Below, one piece after another: positions 1 to 12,464 of a stretch of 64,000 nt of DNA. This stretch comes from Allacma fusca (Eukaryota; Arthropoda; Collembola; Symphypleona; Sminthuridae). A program made the translations under genes and the position numbers. Every line of letters begins with the position of its first letter. The stretch's first letter is position 1. Location: assembly GCA_947179485.1 (NCBI GenBank), contig OX359245.1:58515067-58579066 (forward strand), in the 5' to 3' direction. Under the pieces are notes generated by a model. That model was not told the DNA's origin, ran no database searches, and worked only from the letters and a program-made list of their open reading frames with translations.

Positions 1-2182
1 TGACTGGATTTGGCTCAAGTTTCACAACCAGAAGCTTCAAGGGTTACAATTTCCTTGTTTGTGAAATCCTGATTATTAATTATAACACGAGTGCCGGTTG
101 ATAAAAATGTTATAAAATATATGTTTAAACTGGATTACGTGTGTTTAATTATGTGTAAAGCTCAAAGCACTAACCGAAATAGAATTAAATTGCCACGTTG
201 AGGAACCTCCTTATTTACGATGAATCAATTACAGTCAATAATAGTTGTTAAGGCAATTATTGGTTTGTCAAATTATAAATAATTATACATACATATGTGA
301 ATAGGTCTTCCTTATATGTTGTAATACTTCTTGGGGAAAGCAACGAATGGTTTGATTTTGATAAGATTATAGTAGTAGTATGGATATAGCATTATATAAA
401 CGAAGCTTTCATTTGTTTTCTTCCTGATTGTATCATATTCTTTTCCAGATTTTCTAAAAATTACTTCCTTGACCTCGGTCAGTACTTAATTACTAAAAGT
501 CGTTTTATTTAAAACGGGGCTACGTCTGACGACAACGCTCCAGATTTACTCCTCGTGACGCTGTCAGCATCAAGTTTTACCAAAGAAATATTATTCCACT
601 TGACCGGCAGGGTTGCGAATTTTTTCAAAAGATCTGAGTTATTTGAATTGAATAAAGTTATGAATAAAGTAAACCAGTAATGGTCTGGCGGCGGGTTGTA
701 TTCGGGTAACGGAGTCTAGAGCTTCTCAGGGGGTCGGATTTTGCTGGTTAGTGGGGGAGATTCTTCCCAGGAAAAACGTAAACATTTTTGCTATTGCTTT
801 ACTCTCACTGACGTAGAACTGGCTGGTAAAGGTCTTAGAGTTGCATTACCGTAAATTTATAAGACCAATGTCATTACGATGGCCACAAAGTGACGACACT
901 TTTTTCCAGTCGAATTAACCTGAACGTCCGAAACGACCTGCCAGGTTTTCAATTTCTTAAATTCTAATTCGACCCCGTGAAGTGTTCATTTAATTAATGA
1001 AGTTAGTTTCTAGTGAAATCAAACCAAACTTGGTGAAACCTGCGTGATTCCTTATTGACAGTATCAGTCTCACAAAAAATAATACCAAGATTGTTTCTGG
1101 TGGAGTCAAAACATACTTGATGGAAACTGCTGGATACCTTATTCCCAGTACCAGTTTCAGAAAAATTAATGCCAACTACGTTGCTAGTACAATCGAAATA
1201 TACTCACCATCAGTACAACTCGGATGCGTGATTGGCAATTAGTTATCTTCGATTGCTACCACTTATATACCTGGTGCTTCTACTTTTCTCCCAAAACCAA
1301 AGAACAATCTTTCTAACGTGTTCTTCAACATTGTCACTTTGTGGTCTAGTAATTGACCCGTACAATGGATTCATAGCATAGTACAACATATACTATAAGT
1401 TCCACAACTTGTACCATAAATTTCCCTGCTGCATCCCAGTAGAAATTTCATATAATATACTAGATAAAAATCCATGCTGAGTCCCTATATATATATAGGA
1501 AAGTATAACCATAGTTTCCATTTTATTTCGATTCCATAGTGCTTCTTTTTTTGTTACTATTTTATACTAACACTTATTTCGATGAACATTAAATTTCCAA
1601 TATTATCATAAACGATCAAAATATCAACAACTAGGTTCCCAAAATATGGTACCATTAATTACGACTTGTCATAATATATTCCACCACAAACGAGGAAGTT
1701 GTCGCGTGTCATGTTTGTGTCAGCCACGCTTACAGTCAGTAATCTTAATTACTTCGACAATGTCCTTGATTTATTACTATTAATTTTCAGTTGTATTAAC
1801 AATGTGTTCTCTACAGGTAGTAGGGTGTATCCGTGAAACAATAAAATGTTCAGTATATATATTTTAGTTTTCAATGAATAAGTAATCCAATACCGGCGCA
1901 CTGTAGGGTCAAACTTATTATTGGTGCTGATTTGAATAGCGTAGAAGTAATCATTGAATAGGTGCTGAATAGTAACTGATTTACAATTTTTTCAATAAAA
2001 AGATTTGTAACACTTCCAGTTTGATGAAAATTTCAAAATTATCCAAGTTTTTATTCCGAGATTTTGAGTCATGGACACAAGAATTAAACGACAGCCAGTT
2101 CTTCCTTTCAAATTAATAACTGTACACATCTAAGTCAGGGCAATGTTGCCACATCCCAGTACTAATTTTATATTGCTTTCAG
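1..2182. other. Noncoding DNA upstream of the first visible FAR pseudogene exon
   Basis: AT-rich sequence with many stops in all frames. I found no match to FAR exons 1-3 as they appear in the intact paralogue at 18522-19458, so those exons lie to the left of the window or are lost. The only recognisable item is a short MITE-end fragment near 727. The rest shows nothing I can name. Confidence 0.5.
727..800. repeat. Fragment of a hAT-type MITE end (family of 22331-22722)
   Basis: The stretch begins CAGGGGGTCGGATTTT and continues to TTCTTCCCAGGAAAAA. This follows the inner sequence of the right end of the complete element at 22331-22722, read in reverse complement. No partner end or target duplication is visible, so it is a truncated relic. 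By eye only. Confidence 0.4.
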
Positions 2183-4030
2183 GATTTTAAAGGACAAAAT
2201 TAATACCTATGCGTATTCAAAGCACATAATGGAAAGGCTGGTTGAGCGCGCATGGAATAATTTACCAGTTAGCATTGTTCGTCCTGGAGGAAGTAAGTTT
2301 ATCTGAACAGCTCATTTTCCTTATAAAATGTTCTAGGGACCGGAAAATGTTGTTTCTTAAAAAATTATCTGTAACTAGCACTACAGTGAAATTTCCGCCA
2401 CACCTATCGGTAGATATATCAACAACGTCCACTAACGTTTTATGCCGGGACATTTGTACCTCAGCCAGGACCTTATGTATTTAAACGTGACTTATTTTAA
2501 TACTAGTCTAACGGATTGCCCGATCTTTTCCAAAATCGGACTGTTTCTGGCTCATTAAGAAATGTGTCATTGTTAGAAGTTTGATTGTTGTGGCAATATT
2601 TTTTCGGCAGCTATTTTCAGGACAAACGATCAAGCATTAAGAGGTTAACAATAGGCAGAATCGTTTCATTTTGCCCCTAAAAATATTATCTGTTATGTAT
2701 ACGATTGGTTGAATCGTTGGCTGTTTGGGAGTCGGGATTGCTTAACGATCGCTTATATCAGAAATCCATTATCACATCACGGTACTGCTTGTATAAAATA
2801 TTTTCATCCAATAGTAGTGCCTTCTGTTTATATTATACATGACGATTAGTTTTGCTGACTTTTCGTTTGGGGACAAAATATCCGTCATTTGCAGCCAATT
2901 ATTTTCAACAAAAAACGTTAGAGGTCTGCAGTATGACATTTCTGGAATAAAAAACTGTAAAAATGATGTTCTTAACCGTCTTTAACTATCGTTTAAAAAT
3001 TACGATAAATATCGTACGATATTTTTGCTCCAAAATGAACGACATGAAAGATATTATCGTGTGTTCAAGAATTGTGTTCTTTAAGCTATAGTAAGTGTTT
3101 GTACGCCTAGTATACCCAATATTGAATACAAAAGTATGGCACAGTTAAAGCGGGATTCCATACAAATAAATTTAAATTTCAGTAAAAACCCAGTACAAAA
3201 TATGCTGTTCAAGAGTGTATTTGCTCTAGTGCTGTCCATGGGAACAGGAGACACCCAGGTTTTTGGGAACAGGTACAGGAATGGGCGCGTACGGGAACAC
3301 AAATTTTGTCCCCAAAACACTTTGGGATCGTTTGGGAACATAGAAATTGTTCCCAAAATATTGGAACAAAAGCGGGTTTGGGAACAGGAACAAAACGTGT
3401 ACCTAGTTGGTATTCACATGAAGTTTATAATATAAAAATGTCTCACAAATAAAATATTATTTTAAAAGTACGTCGCAACATGTCAAATAAGTCACTCTTT
3501 CTCACGTTATTTTCTAACAAAATAATAAATATTAATTATTTAACACGTGGCAAAAATGAGACACTCTGGAACTTTAACCCAAAATTGTAGCTCAGAAAAC
3601 TCCAGCGTGCTCTTATCCTTGTTAGTTCAGCAAAAGTATATTGAAAGTGCTACTTGTCTTGGCTAATTTCAGTTACTACTGTACTTTGCGCTGCGATGAT
3701 TAATTTAATAACTGTTACTGAATTATTATTTAAATTCGAGTAGCTAAAGGTATTGGAGATGGTGTGTTGTTATTTATTTTTAATAAAGTCGATTTGATAT
3801 TTGGTTTTTTAAATCGATGCATAAATAGAGTAACTTGGGGCATAAATGTGTAGATTGTACTTTTCTGCAAGTGTTTAAGTACTTTTGGGAACAGGAACAG
3901 GAACATTCCTGTTCCTGCAGGAACAGGTCCAGGAACTTTCAATTGGTACCCATTTTTATGGGAACAGGAACAGGACCGTTGCTTTAGTTCCTGAAAAAAT
4001 GGGTACAGATACAGGAACAGGTATGGGTAC

Positions 4031-4571
4031 TGTTAATTTGTTATTGGTGTTTTGGTTCGTAATGAGGAGAATGTAATGAAGCGCAGATTATGGAAATAAA
4101 ATGGGAATATTAATGGAATTGAGAGTGAGAGTGAGTTGATGGGGAAATGTGTAGTCGGTAGGGAATTCACACACTTGGAGTGAGGGATTGCGGGCTTGTG
4201 TCTCAGCATACGAGAAATAAGACGCGTATGTGCGTATATGTAGTTACTCACAAGATATACTTTATTTTACTATAGTGCGTAGATTTGATACACTGTGTTC
4301 GTCTCTTGCGTGTGCTCTAGCTTGTGTTCTGCACGAGTTCTGGTTTTCCTCTCCCTTCGTGCCTTCGGAGGCACGTGTTTTTATACGGAGGTGAGCACAA
4401 AAGTGCCCACCTCCAGTATTCACAAAAGTTTTCATTTTGACCAATAATATTAGGTTAAAGTAAGTACCTAACGCATTTTTCATGGAAACTTTACATCTTA
4501 ACAGTACATATATGTACATGAATGTTAACGTTACATTTATTGAGTGTTATAAAACCAAATATCGGTTAACA
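4031..4571 (-). repeat. 3' LTR of gypsy-1
   Basis: 541 bp, beginning TGTTAATTTG and ending CGGTTAACA on the plus strand. It matches the LTR at 11924-12464 except for four substitutions. As the element codes on the minus strand, this is its 3' LTR. No clear polypurine tract could be seen next to it. Confidence 0.93.
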
Positions 4572-5122
4572 TTCTACGGCGAAGAGGAAACAATGTCCCC
4601 ATTGTTTAAAAGGGTAGGAACTGTAAATTGTCAAACTTTGGAGAAAAAGATTTTTTTCTGCCGTTGGTATTTCTGGCCGCTTCCAATTTGGGCCGGGAAG
4701 ACGTAGTTTCTTTTTGCACTCGTCTTCTTTGCTGTTGGAGTTTGAACTCGAAAACTATTCTCCACAAAGGTTATTCTCTGAAATATTATCATTCCAACAT
4801 ACAATATTCGTATTAAAATATACATTTGCATTAGAACAGTGTTAGTTTAGACGGTTTTGGAACAAACAGTTAGTATATACTTCCTGGAGTGGCAGAAAAT
4901 TCTGTCCCCAGAATTCTTAAGACAGAATTGAGTAAAATTTGGAGAGGGGATTCGCAAGATGGAGACTTTGTACACGGTGAGTAACAATTTTGTATTGGAT
5001 TAGTGACATTGAAATTGAAAAGGAGTGATAGTATGAACTTAAAGTGTGTGTATAATAGATTTAACAGAATATTTGTGTGTATATAGGGTGTCTAATGGGA
5101 AGTGGCGAAATGTAGTGATCAA
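4572..5122. other. 3' untranslated part of gypsy-1
   Basis: Lies between the end of the integrase frame and the 3' LTR. No open frame of note. The second gypsy element has a similar short stretch directly inside its LTR, with both reading ATTCTACG or ATTCATTG and then GAAACRATG. In that element the region also encodes a long C-terminal integrase tail that is missing here. Confidence 0.5.
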
Positions 5123-6169
5123 TTAAAATGTCTTCAATCTGGAAACATGAACTGTAAGGGTTTTAACAGTGTTACCAATGGATCCTCTAATAGTGTAGTT
5201 AACGTCAGAGGGTTGATCAATAACAGAAAAGGGGCCTTTCCATCTGGGTAGTAATTTTGTGCTTGTACCGGGCTGTACGGACGTGTGCTCTAGTAGGACG
5301 TTATCTCCGATGTTGTAGTGTACTGTTCGTTTAGACCTATTTACACGTTGAGCGTATTTGTCTCTATTACGGGTCAAAATGTCGTGAGTAGTTTTCCATA
5401 GCGTAGTCATGTCTTGGACGTTCCGGTTTTCTGAAGTAAACGTAGGAAATGCATTTCTCAACGGGGTGCGTGCATGAAAACCATGCAGCACATAGAATGG
5501 TGTAAAACCGTGGGAGCTGTGAGGTGTGTTATTAGGATGGAATGTAATTGCAGGAATTGCATGGGGCCAATCAGCCTTGTTCTCAGCCCTATATATGGAA
5601 ATGAGATCCCCTAACGTCTGATGTGATCTCTCAAGTAATCCCTGGCTTTGGGGATGAAAGGCCGTGGATAAGTTCATCTTAAAAGCAAATAGTTGTGAAA
5701 GTTCATTAATGACCACATTATGAAATTCAGTTCCTTGATCTGACTGTATAATTTCGGGAAGGGAATAGACGGCAGCGATTTTGTTGAAAATGAATTTGGC
5801 TATAGCGGAAGCATCTGCTGTGGGTACAACCTCAGCTACTAGAAATTTGGTCAGGTAACAAATCGCAGTGATTATATACCGTGGACGTCCTTCTTTATTT
5901 GTTAATGGACCCTGGACATTGAGCTGTATTCTCTCGAAAGGTCTGAGAGGAATGGGAATAAATTGGAACTCTCCTGGCTGCTTTTGTCCACGGGGAGATT
6001 TTATTTCTTGACAAAATGTACATGATTGTATAAATTCCTTGATGTCTTTACTCATGGTTTTCCAAAAGTAACTTTGTTGAATTTCTTTCAGAGCTTTGGT
6101 ATGTCCTGTGTGGGACACTGGGTTATGGTGGCGTTTAATTATATCCGGTACCATTTGTTGAGGGATCAT
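5123..6169 (-). pseudogene. gypsy-1 integrase domain, catalytic residue changed
   Basis: Integrase joins retrotransposon cDNA to host DNA. The HHCC zinc domain is visible at the start (paired His and then a CTFC motif). It is followed by the rve core with the SDQGTEF motif (second catalytic Asp), QGLLERSHQT (catalytic Glu), and a chromodomain-less C-terminal module ending HVSRLKTF. The first catalytic Asp of the DDE triad is replaced by Asn: QLNVQGPL here, QMDIQGPL in the related element at 62247-64000. The frame is also shifted by one base relative to the RT/RNase H frame, at a run of A residues near 6190. This protein should therefore be inactive for strand transfer, assuming the base is not an assembly error. 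Confidence 0.88.
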
Positions 6170-7870
6170 TAGTAGAGATTTTTCTCCGTTTTTTGTTATG
6201 CTTATACAAAATATTATTGTATAGGGCGTATGTTGAACGTACTCTCCAATTTGTTGGAAGCTTATTAATTATGTCCAGGAGTGCTGGATCTTTTGCCTGT
6301 TCGTCTTTGAGAATACCAATGTCCATTGTATGAACTGAAAGGCATGCTTCCTCATCAGTCTGGGAGTGTGTGGGCTCTTGGAAGGGGTTGCGGCTGAGGC
6401 AATCTGCTACCTTATGAGTTGTACCTTTGATGTATTTCATTGTAATATCATATGGCATCAGTAGAAGTTGCCATCGTTGTAGCTTGTGGTCCAAGCTATC
6501 CTTACTCTTCATGATGTAGCATAAGCTGTGATGATCCGTTCGTACCGTGAAATGTATTCCAAGTAAGTACTCTTTTAATTTCATCACGGACCATGTGATG
6601 GCAAGAAGTTCTAAAATACGAATGTGATATTTTATTTCGTATTTGTTGAGTCTTCTACTGAGGAAGAAGACTGGATGCTCCAGTCCGTCGGGATGAAGTT
6701 GTGTCATTAAAGCTCCAAGTCCTTGGTAGGAGGCGTCTGTATATAAAAATGTTTCCTTTTGGGGATCATAGTGTTCCAAGACTGGTTTGCATAATAAGAG
6801 ATTCTTCAGCGCTTGAAATGCTTGATCACATTCATGAGTCCACAGGAACGGTGTGTTCTTTTTTGTGAGTTCACGTAATGGTGCTGCTATATGTGCAAAA
6901 ATGGGCACAAATCTTCGAAAGAAGTTAGCCATTCCAAGAAAGGACTGGACTGTAGTGATGTTAGTTGGGGCGGGCATCTGCCTTAATCTATTTAAATTGT
7001 CATCGTAGGGTTGAATTCCGTATGCGGTAATTGTAAAACCAAGGAGATTTATTTTTTCGTAACCAAATTTACATTTGGTTGGTTCAAACTTGAGGTTATG
7101 CTGGGCGAAGCGTATGAAGATTTTCCTGAGTTTAGAAATATGCTCGTCAATAGTTTGGCTAGCAATGACAATGTCATCAACATATGCTAGAGCGGTATTG
7201 TATTTGAGATCTGCCAGAATAACATCTATCACCCGGCAAAAATGAGAGGGGGAGTTGCGTGTTCCAAATGGCACGTCCTTATACTGATACTGTCCATTTC
7301 TGGTGATGAAGCTGAGTTTTTCTCTGGAGGCGGGTTCCACCGTTATCTGATGGAACCCTGACGCGAGGTCTAGAGTTGAAAAATACTTTTGATTTTGCAG
7401 ACGACGGAGAATCTCGTCAATGCTGGGCAGGGGCCAATGCATAGGTTTAGTGATGGCGTTGAGTGATCGGAAATCAATAACCATTCGGGGCTTTCTGATG
7501 CCCGCGTCGTTCGGTTTTTTGAATACTATTATGACGGGACTTGAGAAGGGTGAAATAGAGTGCTCAATAATATCATTATCGAGTAATTTCTTAACTTCGG
7601 CGTCGATAATTGAGTCCTGTTAAGAGGAGGTCTTGTAGGGCTTATGAGCTACTATACCTCCAGACTGTAGTTCAACTCGGAATGGAATCGTGGAACATTT
7701 ACCGAGTTCATTAGGGTGGAATGCAAAAGAGCTCCTATATTCTCTCAACAACGTACGTAGTTTAATTTGATCATCAGTGTGTAGATCTGGATTGATTCTA
7801 AATGATGCTATTTCAGTTTATGATTGGGAAGTATTGATCGCATTGATATGTATGGGGTTCATAGAATTAT
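6135..7870 (-). pseudogene. gypsy-1 reverse transcriptase and RNase H
   Basis: RT copies element RNA into DNA. The largest open part starts at 7484 and has 449 residues. The RT palm shows LDLASGFHQI, VPFGTRNSPS and the YVDD active site (about residues 101-104). RNase H follows with TDASYQGLGALM and TDHHSLCYI. Homology continues upstream of 7484 (AEVKKLLDNDIIEHS) but is broken by in-frame stops at 7620-7622 and 7818-7820, and the frame changes near 7870 relative to the protease. The end runs out of frame into the integrase region near 6190. Family assignment is firm, and function as read is not possible. Confidence 0.9.
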
Positions 7871-9020
7871 CATGTGTCAAAAGGGGTTAAATTTCCGAGA
7901 CCCAAACCATCTGGTAAGGTAATAGTCATAGAAGTTGGATTTGTGAGAAGGAAGAATTTAGAGTCAGGACTGAGTATTGCATGAGGAGCAAGGATATGGA
8001 ATTGTGTATGTAAGGAGTCATGAGGTTGGAAATATAAAGGCGAAGTTTGTTCAATGGAGTGTATGGTGGCAATGGTTACATGAGACCTGGGTGAAATGAC
8101 CTGTGTTCCATGGACGCGGAGAACATCGTCGTCCATGGTATTGGAAACACACAGAATAGGAATTGGTGTAATTTTGGACGTTGTAGAAGGTTTAGCTGAG
8201 ACAGATGATATGGGAGTAGGTGTAGTTTTGAGAGTAATTCTTCGGGAGGTAGAAATACGTCGGCGGAGTGGATGGGTTGAGCAATGGAAGTATTCCTGGT
8301 CTGTCGCATCAGAAGACATGTCTGGAGTTGGAGAATATTTTTCTTGAGGTGGGGAATATTTAACTCCATGTTGAGGTTGAATTTTCGTTGTAGAAATTGT
8401 TTGAGAAGCTGTGTCTTGAAAAATAGGAAGAGTTTGAGTAGACGTGGAGACTGGAAAAGAGGTCGCAGGTGGTGTAGGGGATGCTAAACAAGGGTTGGGC
8501 AGGAAGGTAGCTTCCTGGTCTTTGTCAGAATGAGATTTATTTGACAGTTGTGTTCTGGTTGATAAGTTTTGTATGGGTTCCACTGGAATTTCGCATTGTT
8601 CCTTAAGTGCATTATCGTGTTGTAGGAGCGTATGGATTAACGGAATGTGTCCTGTAAACTTGTTGAAGATGGAATTGTCTTGAGTATTGATGATGAAACC
8701 TCCTTTGGAGTATAGAAAATCTGTTCCCAGGATGCAGCGAATAGCTGTGGAAGGAGCAATGATGAAAGGGTGTAGAAATGTACATTTACCTATCTTGATT
8801 TTTACAAGGGCGAGTCCTGTATTGGACATGCTATTTCCTGAGGCATCTATGAGTGTGAGATTGTTCTTTGTGATTTGTGTGCCATGAGGTACGTATGATG
8901 GATGGATCAACGAAGCGGCTGCTCCTGTGTCAATAAGACACGGGAGGCTTATACCGTTTATACTTACAATGACTTTAAGTGAACAGGAGAGTGAGTGTAC
9001 ACTGATGTTAGTGGTACATT
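7870..9020 (-). CDS. gypsy-1 aspartic protease region of pol
   Basis: The frame overlaps the end of gag by a -1 shift, the usual gag-pol arrangement in Ty3/gypsy elements. The retropepsin active site reads CLIDTGAAASLIH, just upstream of the first methionine at 8910. A second conserved block, CILGTDFLYSKGG, fits the C-terminal part of the protease fold. A Ser/Thr/Pro-rich linker of about 200 residues leads toward RT, which is longer than usual. The frame ends at a TGA at 7870-7872 and the RT frame starts in another phase, so the polyprotein is broken here. Part of a degenerate element. Confidence 0.75.
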
Positions 9021-9041
9021 CTGTGGTAATGGAAGGAATTA

Positions 9042-11764
9042 TTAGTGGCTGTCTTGTGAGTTTTGGTGGTCTGCAGCTTGTATAGGTAGAAGCTGGCGTC
9101 GGGGCAGGCCTTGTTGAGCCTGCCCGTTGGAGTTTAAAGGCTGGCTTTGTAGTTGCTGTTGTCTTTCTTCACGTCGTCGTTGCATATATTGTGGAAATTG
9201 TTGGTAATGTATAGCAACTGGCTGACGGCAGCGATTTGCATGATGTCCCGGACGGGAGCAACGACCGCAAATTTCTGGGGATTGAGGAGCTGGATTCTGA
9301 GGCAGAGTAGGTTGAGTTGGACAATATCGTGCTGTATGGCCGGTCTGGTTACACTTGTAACACGTGTAGGTTCGTTGAATGTTAGAACCTAGTCCAGGTT
9401 GAAAATTGTTGTACTGTGAGCGCTGTGGCTGAGCATGTTGAGTGACTGCCATAATGGGAGTTTCTTTAGCTTCCAATTTCTCGATTTTCTCTAGAAGCGT
9501 GGCCAGGGTTTTTTCCAATGATGTAGGAAGGACTGGAGTAGCAAGAGTAACAGCACTGTGGTCTGTATGGGGAGTAGTGCATGATTCATAGTCGCGTAAG
9601 GCATCCAATAGATGATTAAAAGTTTTAATTTTCAGATTTTTGCTGGTTATGAAAATCTTCACCGTAGTGTCGAGTTTTTCCAACAACGTTTTCACTGTAG
9701 TGGCCTCTGGAAATGTGGACTAGTCTGTGCTTGAAGCAGACTTAACTCTTAATACAAACTGGGTTGGCTGTTCATGTGGATATGGTGACATAGACAAAGC
9801 GTCTAAGAGTTTGCTCTTTCTGTCTGGAACGTCACGCGGCATTTTGTTGAGCACGGCATCCCGAAACTGGGCATATGTTTGATGCGAAGTAGACGTGAGG
9901 TTATAGAAGTGGGACAAAAAATCTTTCCCTGTTTTGGTGGCATCGGATAGTTTCCTGTACACATAAGACTTTTTCATCTTGTCGTCTGTTTGGAAAGTAT
10001 TGAAGAAATCATCACAGCGTAGTAGGAATTCTGATAATTCTTCGGAGGAGATTTTGGAAGAAGGATAAGCCGGTTTATCGAAAAGAAATCTAGTGTAGTA
10101 CATGGTGGAATGTTTTGTTGGAATAATTGGAGGACTAGGTGGAGGAGTTGGAGCTGGAGAAGCTGAACGAGAAGAGGAAGAGCTGTTGGTGGCAGTCGTG
10201 AAATGGAGAGATTCTGAGTGGAGTGACCCTGAATCAGAGTCGGAAGCAGAAAGAGGTGGAGGTGTTAGGTTGATGTTATAGAGAGGGTTGTCACTGTCGT
10301 AGGGTGCGGTAGTGTCAATGTCAGGAATGAGGACAGCGGTATTGTCCTGGGGAGCTGTATGAGAATGATTATTGGTGTGATTGTCTGGATTAGTAACGGG
10401 AGCGGAAAAAATGCCTGGATAGGATTTAGTAGCAATGTAAATAAATTCCTGGTCTAAAAGAAAAAGTCCTTCTTTGTAGGCTTGTTGAGAGGAGAAATGA
10501 CAATGGTTGTGGGTATATTTGGATGTGAGCTGAAATTCCTGTACCAAGCCTAAGTAATATGCGTAACTGAGAAGATGGGTAATGTCCTGAGTAGAATTTT
10601 GTTCAGCTTGTAGTCGTGTTGTCCAGGCGAGGATTACAGGCGTGTAGCTGTGTGTTTCGATAACAAAGGTAGGGGTCTTAGTAGTGGACACGGAAGGAGT
10701 AGTTGTTGTGACTGGAGTAGTCGTTACGGTTGGACAAAATTCTGAAGCTAATAAAGAAGTTTGGATGTCCTCGATTTCTTCGATGATGGACGCAAATTCA
10801 GTGGAATTTGTTTGCCAAAGGGTAAAGATGCGGAGGATTTGTGCTACAATTTTTGTAAATGTCTCCCTGGTGTTGAGGAAGATACCGTCGGTTGTAACTT
10901 CTGTGGTTAGTTGTAGATCATAGAGTAATTGTTGGAAATGAGCGTAGGTAAGGATACTCGTCCCTGAGGAGTCGATTTCTTGCTTGGTCTTGATGTCATC
11001 AACGAGCTTCTGGGCGATGTCTTCGAGAAGGTCTCGGGAGGCAAAAAGACGAGATGATGTGGGTTGTGGATGTGGAGCGACAGGTGTGCCAGTTAGAGTA
11101 TGATTGTTAGAAAAATTAAAGTTTGTACTTACTGATTGAGTAGTAATGAAGATCGAATCGTTATCTGCGGGACCAGAAGAGACAGCGGGAGTGGAAGTCC
11201 TACTAGGGTTGAAACTTGCAAATCCTCCAAGAGGTGTTGTGGGCCTCGGTGTTGGTCCTTCGGTGTCAGTTTCGCCTTCACGTGATGGTACGTGGGTGAG
11301 GATGTCGTCTGGGACGGTCACCACGGTGGTTTCAGGCTGGGTCGTGGTCGAACTGTTTATTGATCGCGGAATTCGGCTGGGATTTTTCCGGAAAACCTTT
11401 ATGTTACTCCTATCAACTGGTTGGGGCTCAATGTTGGAGTTAACGTAGCGAGGCAGTTTTTGTTTGAACAGTTTGTAAAACTTGTAAAGGTATAGTGCTC
11501 TTGTAGATAGAGATGACTATATTTGGCACGTGCACGTATTTGGTCCTCAGAGGTAAGCTCAACGAGAGCAGCTTCACTTAGTAATAGAGCTATATATTTC
11601 TGGTTATTACAAATGATGAATTCAGGGTGTTGATCGAGTTCTACTACTCTAATAAATCTGATGTCGTGAGGTGACATGTGGCACGGGGAAACTTGAGACA
11701 ATTTATAGAAAAATCGAGCATAGCCTTCGGCGGCGGCTGACGCCACTAAGATTTGGATTAACAA
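9042..11764 (-). pseudogene. gypsy-1 gag with two CCHC zinc knuckles
   Basis: Gag is the structural particle protein. Reading down the minus strand, the N-terminal part (11764-11399) is in a different frame from the rest, with the switch near 11490. The main part (from about 11450) has a Ser/Thr/Pro-rich region and then a capsid-like block (FLFDKPAYPSSKISSEEL). An in-frame TAG at 9720-9722 interrupts it, after which the same frame resumes. The C-terminus has two CX2CX4HX4C knuckles, CYKCNQTGHTARYC and CGRCSRPGHHANRC, followed by a Gln-rich tail ending at 9042. The zinc knuckles identify it firmly, and the N-terminal frame is less sure. Confidence 0.82.
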
Positions 11765-11905
11765 TTTGGTAGGAAAAAATAGAAAAATCGGGCAGAGTTT
11801 TGTTTAGCGGCTGACGCCACAAGTATATTTGCACAGAATTTGTCCGAAAAAAAATAAGGAGAATAGGCTTATAATTGTCGTACGAACCTTTTTAGCGAGA
11901 CCTCG

Positions 11906-11923
11906 AAACCCGCACTTCCACCA
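11906..11923 (-). other. Putative primer binding site of gypsy-1
   Basis: Directly inside the 5' LTR, without a spacer, the minus strand begins TGG. The plus strand reads AAACCCGCACTTCCACCA, which looks like the 3' end of a tRNA including CCA. This fits tRNA-primed reverse transcription. I cannot assign the isoacceptor from memory. Confidence 0.6.
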
Positions 11924-12464
11924 TGTTAATTTGTTATTGGTGTTTTGGTTCGTAATGAGGAGAATGTAATGAAGCGCAGATTATGGAAATAAAATTGGAA
12001 TATTAATGGAATTGAGAGTGAGAGTGAGTTGATGGGGAAATGTGTAGTCGGTAGGGAATTCACACACTTGGAGGGAGGGATTGCGGGCTTGTGTCTCAGC
12101 ATACGAGAAATAAGACGCGTATGTGCGTATATGTAGTTACTCACAAGATATACTTTATTTTACTATAGTGCGTAGATTTGATACACTGTGTTCGTCTCTT
12201 GCGTGTGCTCTAGCTTGTGTTCAGCACGAGTTCTGGTTTTCCTCTCCCTTCGTGCCTTCGGAGGCACGTGTTTTTATACGGAGGTGAGCACAAAAGTGCC
12301 CACCTCCAGTATTCACGAAAGTTTTCATTTTGACCAATAATATTAGGTTAAAGTAAGTACCTAACGCATTTTTCATGGAAACTTTACATCTTAACAGTAC
12401 ATATATGTACATGAATGTTAACGTTACATTTATTGAGTGTTATAAAACCAAATATCGGTTAACA
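11924..12464 (-). repeat. 5' LTR of gypsy-1
   Basis: 541 bp, the same ends as the copy at 4031-4571, with four substitutions by hand count. Read on the minus strand it is the upstream LTR and should hold the element promoter. It is followed to the right by the 4-bp target duplication and the last 28 bp of the split MITE. Confidence 0.93.

Larger units (their letters stand above)
4031..12464 (-). mobile_element. Ty3/gypsy LTR retrotransposon, degenerate full-length copy (gypsy-1)
   Basis: Two 541-bp LTRs with TG...CA ends flank about 7.35 kb that codes on the minus strand in the order gag, protease, RT, RNase H, integrase, which is the Ty3/gypsy order. The 4-bp direct repeat GTAC flanks it (4027-4030 and 12465-12468). 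It inserted inside a hAT-type MITE, which lies in a FAR intron in the opposite sense. By hand count the LTRs differ at only 4 positions, so insertion was recent, yet gag and pol carry several stops and frameshifts. There is no envelope gene. The copy cannot be autonomous as read. Confidence 0.93.

Noticed and set aside
4572-4620. Polypurine tract next to the gypsy-1 3' LTR
   Set aside because: On the element's coding strand the bases beside the LTR are not purine-rich, so I do not annotate one.
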